Notes: generated by a model not told the origin, from the letters alone. A DNA stretch of 7,013 nt from JBPOIS01 sp052034295 (GCA_052034295.1 JBPOIS010000147.1:1-7013), one strand, 5' to 3'. Positions 1-6,686 are shown, counted from the stretch's first letter. Translations and numbers: made by a program.

Positions 1-2007
1 CATGGCATTCACGGCCACGGATTTGCCGGAGCCGGTGGTCCCGGCCACCAGCATGTGCGGGGCCTTGGCCAGATCGGTGAGCACTGGACGCCCGGCGATG
101 TCCTTGCCCATGGCCATGGTCAGCAGTCCCGCCGGATCGCGGTAGGCCGGCACGCGCAGCAGCTCAATCAGCCGCACCATTTCACGGCTGCTGTTGGGCA
201 CTTCGATGCCGATGTAGGGTTTGCCGGGGATGACTTCCACCACGCGCACCGAGGCCATCGACAGCGAGCGGGCCAGGTCACGGGAAATGTTGGTGACCTT
301 GCTGGCCTTCACGCCGGGGGCCAGCTCCAGCTCAAAGCGGGTGACCACCGGGCCGGGTTGGGCCTCGATGACTCTGGCCTTGATGTTGAATTCCTGCAGC
401 TTGATTTCCAGCAGTTCGGACAGGCGCTGCAGCTCGGCGGGGGTGTAGCTGGGTTTGCGGTCTTCCGGCGGCACGTCCAGCAGTTCAAATCCGGGCAGGG
501 GGGGCAGACTGGCGCGGTGCAGGGCGGCCTGCAGGGCGATGGACTGAATCGGGGCGGTTTGGTCTGCGCTGTCTTCACCCGCCTCCCATTCCGCAGCAGG
601 CGGAGGCGGCTGGATGCGCAGTCCGGCAGGTTCCGCTGTCGGGGACGCTGGTTCCGCTGCTTCGATGGGCAGCGACACAGGGTTTGGTGGGTTTTCCGCC
701 ACTGGCACCGGTTCTGACTCGGCCCAGTCAGCCGTCTGAGCCAGGTCCGGTCCAATCCCTGCATCCCCTGCAGGTTCGTCGGCCGCCTCCACCGGTGTCG
801 TCATGGCCGGAGCCAGCGCATCGTCCTCGGCCTGGCGGGTGTCCACAGCCTCCGCCTTCCCGGCAGCGGCCTGTGGCCATGGATCAGCCGGGATCGGGGC
901 TTGCAGCGGCGGCAGACTTTCGGTGTGCTCCACCGACACACTTTGCGCTGTAGCCAGGATGGGCGCAGGGCGCAGCGGGGCTGGAACTGGCTCTGGCGTG
1001 CGGGCCGTCAGGGCATGGCCGACCTGATCGAGCATGGCCCCGAACGGGTCATCCTGCGGCACGGGGGCTGCGGGCTTGAGCAGGCGCTCAATTACCTGCG
1101 GGTCCTGCCAGTCAAACGACGGCTCAATACGGGCGCTCCCCTGTTCCTCGCGCTGACTGACCCATTTGTCCAGAATCGCCGGATCACTGATCTGGTCCGG
1201 GGCCAGCACCACATGCTCCGGATGGGCCACGGCCTCCGGGGCCTCGGCGGGCACCGGAAACACTGCGGCCATGCGCTGGACAGCTTCAGGCACAGGCGCC
1301 ACCTCAGGCAGCGGCGCTCCGGCCTCTGGTACAGTGGTCGCCACAGGCTGCGCCCCTGGGGCTTGCGGTTCTGCAGCCGGGCCCACCGGCGGCGTCACGG
1401 CAACGACAGGCGTGCTGGCCTGCGCGGCGGCGGGACCGGCACTGGCAAACAGCGCCCGGAACCAGCCGGGGAACTGCCCGACCAGCTCAAAGGTCCGGTG
1501 CCAGTGGATGCCCAGCGACAGGGTGACAAACAACCCCAGCAACGCCACCATCAGCAGCGTCACCAGCAGCAGCGGCATCAGCGCCAGCAGCCGCCAGGCC
1601 AGCTCATAGCCGACAATGCCCCCGGCCGCATTGGCGAGGGTGTCGGTGGGCTCGTAGCTGTGCAGGCTGCACAGCGTGGCCACACACACCGTGCTCAGGG
1701 CCAGCCCAATCACCCGAAACGGCCGTGCCACAAAACCATGCGGCCACCAATTGTAGACCGCCTCCAGCAGCAACAGCACCGGCACCAGCACCGCCGCCTT
1801 GCCCAGAAAACCGTACAGCAGGTCGGCAATCCACGCCCCGGCCACGCCGGAGGCATTGCTCACCTGCTGAGTGTCGCTGGACAGGTGGGTCCAGCCCGGA
1901 TCAAACGGGGTGTAGGTCAGCACCGCCACCAGCAAATAGCCGCCAAAGACACTCAACACCAGAGTGAACAGAATACGCTGTCCATACGCGGCCAATAACT
2001 GCTTCAT
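1..2007 (-). CDS. ftsK: DNA translocase FtsK, N-terminal 669 residues (3' part outside window)
   Basis: FtsK is a membrane-anchored, septum-located ATPase that pumps DNA during chromosome segregation and works with XerCD at dif. I translated the minus strand from ATG at 2007; the frame stays open to base 1. Residues 1-170 hold hydrophobic segments (about 13-32, 60-84, 98-117 and 128-166) that fit the family's four-pass membrane domain. About 190-504 is a low-complexity linker rich in Pro, Ala, Glu and Val. The conserved motor begins near residue 505 (PGFELLDVPP) and continues through PGPVVTRFELELAPGVK and VIPGKPYIGIEVPN to the Walker A loop GTTGSGKS (656-663) in HMLVAGTTGSGKSVAVNAM at the window edge. 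Walker B, the rest of the motor and the gamma domain lie outside. A Shine-Dalgarno AGGA (complement of 2013-2016) sits 5 bases before the ATG. The gene is divergent from trxB, as in Pseudomonas. Identification is firm; the total length is unknown. Confidence 0.96.
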   Translation of the reverse strand, partial: MKQLLAAYGQRILFTLVLSVFGGYLLVAVLTYTPFDPGWTHLSSDTQQVSNASGVAGAWIADLLYGFLGKAAVLVPVLLLLEAVYNWWPHGFVARPFRVIGLALSTVCVATLCSLHSYEPTDTLANAAGGIVGYELAWRLLALMPLLLVTLLMVALLGLFVTLSLGIHWHRTFELVGQFPGWFRALFASAGPAAAQASTPVVAVTPPVGPAAEPQAPGAQPVATTVPEAGAPLPEVAPVPEAVQRMAAVFPVPAEAPEAVAHPEHVVLAPDQISDPAILDKWVSQREEQGSARIEPSFDWQDPQVIERLLKPAAPVPQDDPFGAMLDQVGHALTARTPEPVPAPLRPAPILATAQSVSVEHTESLPPLQAPIPADPWPQAAAGKAEAVDTRQAEDDALAPAMTTPVEAADEPAGDAGIGPDLAQTADWAESEPVPVAENPPNPVSLPIEAAEPASPTAEPAGLRIQPPPPAAEWEAGEDSADQTAPIQSIALQAALHRASLPPLPGFELLDVPPEDRKPSYTPAELQRLSELLEIKLQEFNIKARVIEAQPGPVVTRFELELAPGVKASKVTNISRDLARSLSMASVRVVEVIPGKPYIGIEVPNSSREMVRLIELLRVPAYRDPAGLLTMAMGKDIAGRPVLTDLAKAPHMLVAGTTGSGKSVAVNAM

Positions 2008-2056
2008 CGGGATCCTGACCGGCCTGTTGCGCCGGATGTGTGTGCACCAAACAGCC

Positions 2057-2066
2057 GATTATCATA
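2057..2066 (-). promoter_or_regulatory. Probable -10 region of the ftsK promoter
   Basis: Read on the minus strand, the sequence TTGGCTATGATAATCGGC contains overlapping -10-like hexamers, TATGAT (complement of 2061-2066) and GATAAT (complement of 2058-2063). A start point a few bases downstream would give a leader of about 45 bases before the ftsK ATG at 2007. No good -35 hexamer is visible at 16-18 bases upstream, so the call rests on the -10 box and its position. Confidence 0.4.
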
Positions 2067-2189
2067 GCCAAAAGCGCGCCGATGCCATAGCGGCGATTCA
2101 CATCGCGCCGACTGAACGACAGGGGCAGTCGTGGTACAGCCCAAAAACTGCTATGTTACGCTCCGGACGCCGGGCCCACGGTCGAAAAA

Positions 2190-2209
2190 ACCGCACAGAC
2201 GCCTGCGGT
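2190..2209. repeat. Perfect inverted repeat ACCGCA-N8-TGCGGT between ftsK and trxB
   Basis: ACCGCA (2190-2195) and TGCGGT (2204-2209) are exact reverse complements around an 8-base spacer. Two readings fit. On the plus strand the repeat covers the -35 position of the trxB -10 box at 2220-2225, as a repressor or activator site might. On the minus strand the hairpin is followed directly by a run of T (complement of the A run at 2185-2190), which looks like a small intrinsic terminator pointing towards ftsK. The stem is short, so either role is an inference. Confidence 0.4.
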
Positions 2210-2219
2210 CCCTTGCCTT

Positions 2220-2225
2220 TATACT
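2220..2225 (+). promoter_or_regulatory. Probable -10 box (TATACT) of the trxB-aat-bpt promoter
   Basis: TATACT matches the sigma-70 -10 consensus at five of six positions and lies 34 bases before the trxB ATG, giving a predicted leader of roughly 28 bases. The -35 position (about 2197-2203) is poor and falls inside the inverted repeat at 2190-2209, which suggests that the promoter may depend on a bound protein. It is the best -10 candidate in the gap; TATGTT at 2152-2157 is a weaker alternative. Confidence 0.45.
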
Positions 2226-2259
2226 CTTCGCCAAGAACACACGCTGGAGCATTGCCATC

Positions 2260-3219
2260 ATGACGGCACGCCACATTCCCCTGCTGATCCTGGGCTCTGG
2301 CCCGGCCGGTTACAGCGCCGCCGTGTATGCGGCACGCGCCAACCTCAAACCCGTGCTGATCACCGGCCTGCAAATGGGCGGCCAGCTCACCACCACCACC
2401 GAAGTGGACAACTGGCCCGGTGACCCGCACGGCCTGACCGGCCCGGCGCTGATGGAGCGCATGCAGGCCCACGCCGAGCGCTTCGGCACCGAGATCATTT
2501 TTGACCAGATCAATCAGGTCGATCTACAGACCCGCCCGTTCCGGCTGGTCGGTGACAGTGCCGAGTACAGTTGCGACGCCCTGATCATTGCCACCGGTGC
2601 CACGGCGCAATACCTGGGGCTGGACTCCGAACAGGCCTTCATGGGCCGCGGGGTCAGTGCCTGCGCCACCTGCGATGGCTTTTTTTATAAAAACCAGCCA
2701 GTGCTGGTGGTGGGCGGCGGCAACACCGCCGTTGAAGAAGCACTGTACCTGTCCAACATCGCCAGTCACGTCACCCTGGTGCACCGCCGCGACAAGCTGC
2801 GTGCCGAAAAAATTCTCCAGGATCAGCTGTTTGCCAAAGAAAAAGAAGGCAGGATCAGTCTGGTCTGGAACCATGCCATCGACGAAGTGCTGGGCGACGA
2901 CAACGGCGTCACTGGGGTGCGCCTGCGTTCTACCGTGGATGACAGCACCCGTACCGTCGAGGTTCAGGGCCTGTTTGTCGCGATTGGCCACAAGCCGAAC
3001 ACCGGCCTGTTTGAGGGTCAACTGACCCTGAACAACGGCTACATCCAGGTGCAGAGCGGCACCCAGGGCAATGCCACCGCCACCAGCGTGGCTGGGGTGT
3101 TTGCCGCAGGCGATGTGGCCGATCAGGTCTACCGTCAGGCCATCACCTCGGCGGGCTCGGGCTGCATGGCCGCACTGGACGCCGAAAAGTACCTGGACCA
3201 GCTGCACAACCCGACCTGA
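2260..3219 (+). CDS. trxB: Thioredoxin-disulfide reductase
   Basis: TrxB is a cytoplasmic FAD enzyme that uses NADPH to reduce oxidised thioredoxin. From ATG at 2260 the protein has 319 residues, close to the usual 315-325. The FAD-binding loop GSGPAGYSAAVYAAR is at 12-26, followed by GLQMGGQLTTTTEVDNWPG (36-54). The redox-active CATC is at 135-138 within SACATCDG. The NADPH-binding loop GGGNTAVEEA is at 152-161 with the phosphate-binding HRRDKLRA at 175-182. The C-terminal FAD motif AGDVADQVYRQAITSAGSG is at 283-301. These make it a complete low-molecular-weight reductase. The frame is open upstream to 2131, but family similarity begins at 2260, where a weak GGAG (2246-2249) lies 10 bases before the ATG. 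Its stop overlaps the start of aat, so it is the first gene of a trxB-aat-bpt unit. Confidence 0.97.
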   Translation: MTARHIPLLILGSGPAGYSAAVYAARANLKPVLITGLQMGGQLTTTTEVDNWPGDPHGLTGPALMERMQAHAERFGTEIIFDQINQVDLQTRPFRLVGDSAEYSCDALIIATGATAQYLGLDSEQAFMGRGVSACATCDGFFYKNQPVLVVGGGNTAVEEALYLSNIASHVTLVHRRDKLRAEKILQDQLFAKEKEGRISLVWNHAIDEVLGDDNGVTGVRLRSTVDDSTRTVEVQGLFVAIGHKPNTGLFEGQLTLNNGYIQVQSGTQGNATATSVAGVFAAGDVADQVYRQAITSAGSGCMAALDAEKYLDQLHNPT

Positions 3220-3986
3220 TGTCCATGCCCCTGCTGCCCAGCCGCTTTGAATTTCCCGATCCCCGACACAGTGCGGACCCGGACGGGCTGGTGGCGGTCG
3301 GCGGCGATCTGCACCCGTCCACCCTGCTGGCCGCGTACCGGCAGGGCCTGTTTCCGTGGTTCAACCCCGGTGAACCGATCCTGTGGTGGTCGCCAGACCC
3401 GCGCTGCATCATGCGGCCGGGGGATTTTCACCCCAGCAAATCACTGCGCCGCCGCGCCCGCAGCAGCCCTTATCAGCTCAGCATTGATCAGGCCTTTGCC
3501 GAGGTGGTGCGCCAGTGTGCAGCCCCGCGCGCCTATGCCGATGGGACGTGGATCAGTGCCGACATCCAGCAGGGCTATCAGGGCCTGCACCGGGCCGGTC
3601 TGGCCCACAGCCTCGAAGTCTGGGAGGGTGATGAACTGTTGGGCGGCCTGTATGGCGTGCAGCTGGGGCGGGGCTTCTTTGGGGAGTCCATGTTCAGCCG
3701 CCGCAGCGATGTGTCCAAACTGGCGTTCTGGCTGCTGATGCAGTTGGCGGTGGCCTTTGAATTCCCGCTGGTGGACTGTCAGCTGCCCAATGACCACCTG
3801 ATGAGCCTGGGTGCCGTGACCTTGCCGCGTGGGCAGTTCCTCGACCAGCTGCAGGACCTGCTGCAGGCCGCGCCTCCGGACTGGTCGGCGCTGACCGCCC
3901 GGCGCTTTGACGCTAGACTTTTGGCGGAAAACCCCGCTGCAGCCGATTTGATTCAGGCTATACTGCAGCAGGCTCAGGGAACTTGA
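3219..3986 (+). CDS. aat: Leucyl/phenylalanyl-tRNA--protein transferase
   Basis: Aat moves Leu or Phe from aminoacyl-tRNA onto proteins with N-terminal Arg or Lys, creating N-degrons that ClpS delivers to ClpAP. The 255-residue protein carries the family signatures in order: DGLVAVGGDL (22-31), GLFPWF (43-48), WWSPDPRC (56-63), TWI with Y120 and AHSLEVW (110-135), LLGGLYGVQLGRGFFGESMFS (140-160), SK (166-167) and VDCQLPNDHLMSLGA (185-199). E156, D186 and Q188 fall where the E. coli enzyme has its functional residues. The length is slightly above the E. coli protein because of the C-terminal tail. The ATG at 3219 shares one base with the trxB stop (TGATG) and has no clear ribosome site of its own, so translation is probably coupled to trxB. 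A second ATG at 3225 is possible. Confidence 0.95.
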   Translation: MSMPLLPSRFEFPDPRHSADPDGLVAVGGDLHPSTLLAAYRQGLFPWFNPGEPILWWSPDPRCIMRPGDFHPSKSLRRRARSSPYQLSIDQAFAEVVRQCAAPRAYADGTWISADIQQGYQGLHRAGLAHSLEVWEGDELLGGLYGVQLGRGFFGESMFSRRSDVSKLAFWLLMQLAVAFEFPLVDCQLPNDHLMSLGAVTLPRGQFLDQLQDLLQAAPPDWSALTARRFDARLLAENPAAADLIQAILQQAQGT

Positions 3987-4030
3987 GCCGTTGACACGTT
4001 TGCTGCTTCAGGACGCTGTGTACCCCCGGC

Positions 4031-4816
4031 ATGACCGACATCCCGTTTTTCATCACCCCGCCGCACCGCTGCAGCTATTTGCCGGATCAAATGGCGCGCA
4101 TGGTGTTTGTTGACCCCAGCCATCCGGTGGAGGGCAACCTGCTGTCCACCCTGTCGCGGCAGGGTTTTCGCCGCAGCGGGGATTTTGTCTACCGGCCCGA
4201 GTGCCGCAACTGCCGGCAATGCCTGTCGGCACGGATTCCGGTGCAGCTGTTCCAGCCGAATGACAGCCAGAAACGCGCCCTGCGCCAGAACCGCGACCTG
4301 CAGCAGGTGGTGCGCCCGCTGCACCAGGTCACAGAGCAGCACTACCCCCTGTACGAACGCTACATCTGCACCCGCCATGCCGACGGCGACATGTACCCGC
4401 CCGACCGCGACCAGTTCGAAAAATTCCTGCTGGAAAGCTGCGCACAGACCGTGTTTCTGGAGTACTGGCTCGGCGAGCAGCTGGTGGCGGTGTCCACCTG
4501 TGACGTGCTCGACGATGGCCTGTCGGCGGTGTACACCTTTTTTGATCCCGACCTGCCGCGGCGCAGTCTGGGGACTTTTTGCATCCTCAAGCAGATCGAG
4601 TGGGTGCAGCAGCAGGGGCTCGACTACCTGTATCTGGGCTACTGGGTGCCCGGCTCAGAAAAAATGCGCTACAAGGCCCAGTTTGCCCCTTTTGAAATCC
4701 TCATGAACGGCGGCTGGCTGCGCCTGCAGCAAAAACCCTCGCGCACCATGGTCGAGCACCTGATCCACACCCTGTCCCGGCCCGAGACCATCCAGGACTA
4801 CCGCAAGCTGCGCTAG
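4031..4816 (+). CDS. bpt: Aspartate/glutamate leucyltransferase (bacterial ATE1-type R-transferase family)
   Basis: Bpt transfers Leu from Leu-tRNA to N-terminal Asp or Glu, making substrates for ClpS/ClpAP; older annotations call it arginyl-tRNA-protein transferase (ate). The 261-residue protein has the N-terminal ATE cysteine set, C14 in PPHRCSYLPDQMAR and C58, C61, C64 in YRPECRNCRQC, probably a metal or Fe-S site as in eukaryotic ATE1. The C-terminal GNAT-like transferase domain contains SAVYTFFDPDLPRRSLGTF (165-183) and the diagnostic LGYWVPGSEKMRYKAQFAPFE (202-222). It follows aat by 44 bases with only a weak ribosome site, so it is likely the last gene of the trxB-aat-bpt unit. The leucyl rather than arginyl specificity is inferred from the bacterial subfamily and its neighbour aat. 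Its stop overlaps that of convergent rimI. In Pseudomonas infA follows here; it does not in this window. Confidence 0.94.
   Translation: MTDIPFFITPPHRCSYLPDQMARMVFVDPSHPVEGNLLSTLSRQGFRRSGDFVYRPECRNCRQCLSARIPVQLFQPNDSQKRALRQNRDLQQVVRPLHQVTEQHYPLYERYICTRHADGDMYPPDRDQFEKFLLESCAQTVFLEYWLGEQLVAVSTCDVLDDGLSAVYTFFDPDLPRRSLGTFCILKQIEWVQQQGLDYLYLGYWVPGSEKMRYKAQFAPFEILMNGGWLRLQQKPSRTMVEHLIHTLSRPETIQDYRKLR
4813..4816. other. Shared palindromic CTAG giving the stop codons of bpt and rimI
   Basis: The four bases CTAG read TAG on the plus strand at 4814-4816 (end of bpt) and TAG on the minus strand at 4815-4813 (end of rimI). The two convergent genes therefore overlap tail to tail by four bases, with no room for a terminator between them. 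Confidence 0.95.
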
Positions 4817-5322
4817 GCAAACGGATTGCCCCGGGTCAACACCATCACCAGCGCGTCTTCCTGCCCCTGCGGGGCCGGGTAGTAGTTCCTGCGGCGACCC
4901 GCTTCACAGAAACCCAGCCGGTCATACAGGCGGATGGCGGCCTGATTGCTGACCCGCACCTCGAGAAAAACCATCTGGATGCTCTGCGGCAACCGTTCCA
5001 GCGCCTGCGCCAGCAGGTGGCGGCCCAGCCCCTGTCCCTGCCGGGTCGGTTCCACCGCCATGATCAACAGACTGGCCTCATCCAGCACCGTCTGCAGCAC
5101 CGCATACCCCAGCACCTGCGGCCCCTGCACCAGCACCCAGCAGGCATGTCCGGCCTGCAGGCTCTGGGCAAACTGCTGCCGCGACCATGGCGCATACTGT
5201 ACCTGCTGCTCAATCGCCACCACGGCGGACAGGTCCGCCTCACCCATGGGCCGAATCTGCGACTCAGCTCCGCTGTTTGCTGCACCACCCCACTGGCTCA
5301 AACGCCGCACTCCCCCCTTCAT
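4813..5322 (-). CDS. rimI: Ribosomal protein bS18 N-alpha-acetyltransferase RimI
   Basis: RimI is a GNAT-fold enzyme that acetylates the N-terminus of ribosomal protein bS18 using acetyl-CoA. From ATG at 5322 it has 169 residues. The GNAT domain starts near residue 23 (IRPMGEADL). The acetyl-CoA-binding loop RQGQGLGRHLL is at 94-104, and the RimI signature FLEVRVSNQAAIRLYDRLGF (119-138) is followed by RRRNYYPAPQGQEDALVM (143-160). The family is usually about 148-161 residues, so the first 7-22 residues look additional. A TTG at 5301 (codon 8) has a strong purine-rich GGGGGGAG seven bases upstream and fits the promoter position better; it would give 162 residues. Its TAG stop lies in the CTAG shared with bpt. 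It is transcribed away from the COG3687 gene and appears to be a single-gene unit. Confidence 0.93.
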   Translation of the reverse strand: MKGGVRRLSQWGGAANSGAESQIRPMGEADLSAVVAIEQQVQYAPWSRQQFAQSLQAGHACWVLVQGPQVLGYAVLQTVLDEASLLIMAVEPTRQGQGLGRHLLAQALERLPQSIQMVFLEVRVSNQAAIRLYDRLGFCEAGRRRNYYPAPQGQEDALVMVLTRGNPFA

Positions 5323-5331
5323 CCGGTCAGC

Positions 5332-5360
5332 AGTCTAAGCAACCCGGCGGGCCGCGCCAA
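5332..5360 (-). promoter_or_regulatory. Probable sigma-70 promoter of rimI
   Basis: On the minus strand TTGGCG (complement of 5355-5360) and TAGACT (complement of 5332-5337) are separated by exactly 17 bases. This is the best-spaced promoter in the window. The expected transcription start is about 5325, only a few bases before the annotated ATG at 5322 but about 24 bases before the TTG at 5301. The TAG of the -10 box is also an in-frame stop that bars any longer RimI. Confidence 0.6.
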
Positions 5361-5564
5361 GACCACACCGTCAGCAGGCGGTAAAAGAACGTCAAAAACG
5401 CCGCGCCAGGCCTGTTGCGCCAAACAACGCCAAAGGATGGGACAGCAGGCTTCAGCCCTCTTGTCCCCTCAGCACACGACTGGGCTTTTCTGAAAAAAAC
5501 AGTGCCGCGTCCTGTACAGCCCGGTCCCGAGTGCGTTGTTCACCAAGGCGGCCACAGGGCACCC

Positions 5565-5610
5565 AAAAAACACCAACCCGGCAGGCCAGACACTGCGCCG
5601 TCCGGGTTGG
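5565..5610 (-). terminator. Rho-independent terminator downstream of the COG3687 gene
   Basis: On the minus strand a perfect nine-base stem, CCAACCCGG / CCGGGTTGG (complements of 5602-5610 and 5573-5581), encloses a 20-base loop that can pair further through GGC/GCC. It is followed within two bases by six T (complement of 5565-5570). It lies about 56 bases after the stop codon at 5666 and separates this gene from rimI. Confidence 0.7.
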
Positions 5611-5615
5611 GTTCA

Positions 5616-5643
5616 GGCCCATCCACCCCACGGTGGACAGGCC
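5616..5643 (-). repeat. Strong 12-base-pair hairpin just after the COG3687 stop codon
   Basis: On the minus strand GGCCTGTCCACC and GGTGGATGGGCC pair along 12 positions (two as G-U) around the four-base loop GTGG. No T run follows, so alone it is not an intrinsic terminator. It sits between the stop codon and the terminator at 5565-5610 and may stabilise the transcript's 3' end. Confidence 0.5.
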
Positions 5644-5665
5644 CTGGGCCTCAGGGTGCCTGCAT

Positions 5666-6541
5666 TCAGGCTGCAGCGGCCATGGGTTCCGCAAAGTTGA
5701 GCTGTTCGCGCCACTTGGCCAGCAGGGCCACGGTGTCATGGTCGTTGGGGTGGAAGCCCGGGCGGAAATAGTCCAGCAGCTCCGGAATGATCTGGCTGAT
5801 GAAGCCCCGGCGGCCATACAGGGTCCAGAACGCGCGCACCCAGTGCTGGGGTGCCGCACGGCCATCCTGGCGCATCAACCGGAACATGAACACATTCTGG
5901 GCCACGAACAGGATCGCCATCGCCGCAGCCATGGCCAGTGCACGCAGGGCGTAGGCCGCGCGGTCCTGTCCATACAGGCGCTCGAACACGTCATAGGCCA
6001 CGGCCTTGTGCTCGTTTTCCTCGATGGCGTGCCACAGCCACAGCTTCAGCATGACCGGGTTATTCATCAGCGCCTGCAGGTCTTCACGGCGCAGCAACTG
6101 TGCGGCGATGGTGGCGGTGAAATGCTCCAGCGCACAGGTGCCGGCCATCTGGATCTGCTCGCGGCTGAACCATTTGCCGCTGACGCGCTGGAACAGGTCA
6201 ATGGTGGTGTAAATGATGCTGCGGGTGCCGCGCTCCATCTCCATCACCGGATAACCCTGGTCACGGGCGTGCTGGTTGAAGGCTTCATGCTCCTTGGAGT
6301 GCATGGCTTCCTGGCCGATGAAGGCGCTGATTTCCTTTTGCATGGCCTTGTCATCCTTCAGGGCCGGCGCATAGCGCACCGCACGCACGCTGTCGACAAA
6401 AAACCCTTCCCCTTCCGGGAACAGCACCGACAGCGAGGTCAGGAAATGGGTCAGGCCGGCATCACCCCCAAACCAGTAACGGGGAGTCGCTGCGAACTGA
6501 AAATCCATGCGCCGCACGGGAAAACTGGCTTTGATGTTCAT
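5666..6541 (-). CDS. Predicted metal-dependent hydrolase, COG3687 / PF10118 type, ferritin-like
   Basis: The 291-residue protein resembles the 'predicted metal-dependent hydrolase' family (COG3687), which has no proven reaction. Its conserved acidic and histidine residues fit a helical ferritin-like di-metal site: PEGEGFFVDSVR (42-53), EISAFIGQEAMHSKEH (70-85, with E78-x-x-H81 and E84-H85), ALEHFTA (137-143, E139-H140) and WHAIEENEHKAVAYDV (170-185, H171 and E175-x-x-H178). A hydrophobic stretch at about 199-219 could be a membrane helix or a buried helix. There is no signal peptide. The start ATG at 6541 is supported by a good ribosome site, GAGG (complement of 6549-6552), seven bases upstream. 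It has its own downstream terminator, and tuf upstream has one too, so it is probably a single-gene unit. The family name is from memory of its motifs; the substrate is unknown. Confidence 0.85.
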   Translation of the reverse strand: MNIKASFPVRRMDFQFAATPRYWFGGDAGLTHFLTSLSVLFPEGEGFFVDSVRAVRYAPALKDDKAMQKEISAFIGQEAMHSKEHEAFNQHARDQGYPVMEMERGTRSIIYTTIDLFQRVSGKWFSREQIQMAGTCALEHFTATIAAQLLRREDLQALMNNPVMLKLWLWHAIEENEHKAVAYDVFERLYGQDRAAYALRALAMAAAMAILFVAQNVFMFRLMRQDGRAAPQHWVRAFWTLYGRRGFISQIIPELLDYFRPGFHPNDHDTVALLAKWREQLNFAEPMAAAA

Positions 6542-6686
6542 GGTGCTTCCTCGATCAGTCAGGCAGGCAGGGCGCCCAGTGGCGCTGCAGATTTCCTGCG
6601 GTTGACTTCATCCTATGCGGCTGCCCCGATGGCAGATAGATCAACACAGGTCAGGAACTGGCTTTTGGGGACAATCTGACTTTTTG

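Larger units (their letters stand above)
5323..5665. other. Intergenic region between rimI and the COG3687 gene
   Basis: I see no credible gene in these 343 bases. A minus-strand frame is open from 5865 down to 5452, but most of it is antisense-frame shadow of the COG3687 gene and it runs through the terminator hairpin. The region holds the rimI promoter (5332-5360), an imperfect hairpin with arms GGGACA/TGTCCC (5439-5444 and 5462-5467), a terminator (5565-5610) and a second strong hairpin (5616-5643). Confidence 0.7.

Noticed and set aside
493..500. GGGCAGGG, matching the E. coli FtsK-orienting (KOPS) pattern, inside ftsK
   Set aside because: A single match to a short G-rich pattern is expected by chance in GC-rich coding sequence, and no skewed family of copies is visible in the window.
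901..1998. Long plus-strand frame of 365 codons opposite ftsK
   Set aside because: It is Gln/His/Arg-rich shadow translation of the GC-rich ftsK linker and membrane domain. The minus strand carries clear FtsK motifs over the same bases.
2131..2259. N-terminal extension of trxB by 43 codons
   Set aside because: Family similarity starts at 2260; the extension covers the probable promoter and is basic and low in conserved character.
3991..4022. TTGACA at 3991-3996 as a promoter for bpt
   Set aside because: No acceptable -10 hexamer lies 16-18 bases downstream, and the short gap after aat favours co-transcription.
5452..5865. Minus-strand frame that runs from within the COG3687 gene into the gap before rimI, possibly a small gene such as holD
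   Set aside because: No internal start with a ribosome site, the frame crosses two hairpins, and its residues show no similarity I know to the DNA polymerase III psi subunit.
5531..6679. Plus-strand frame of 382 codons opposite the COG3687 gene
   Set aside because: It mirrors the coding bias of the minus-strand gene, starts in a terminator region and shows no family motif I recognise.
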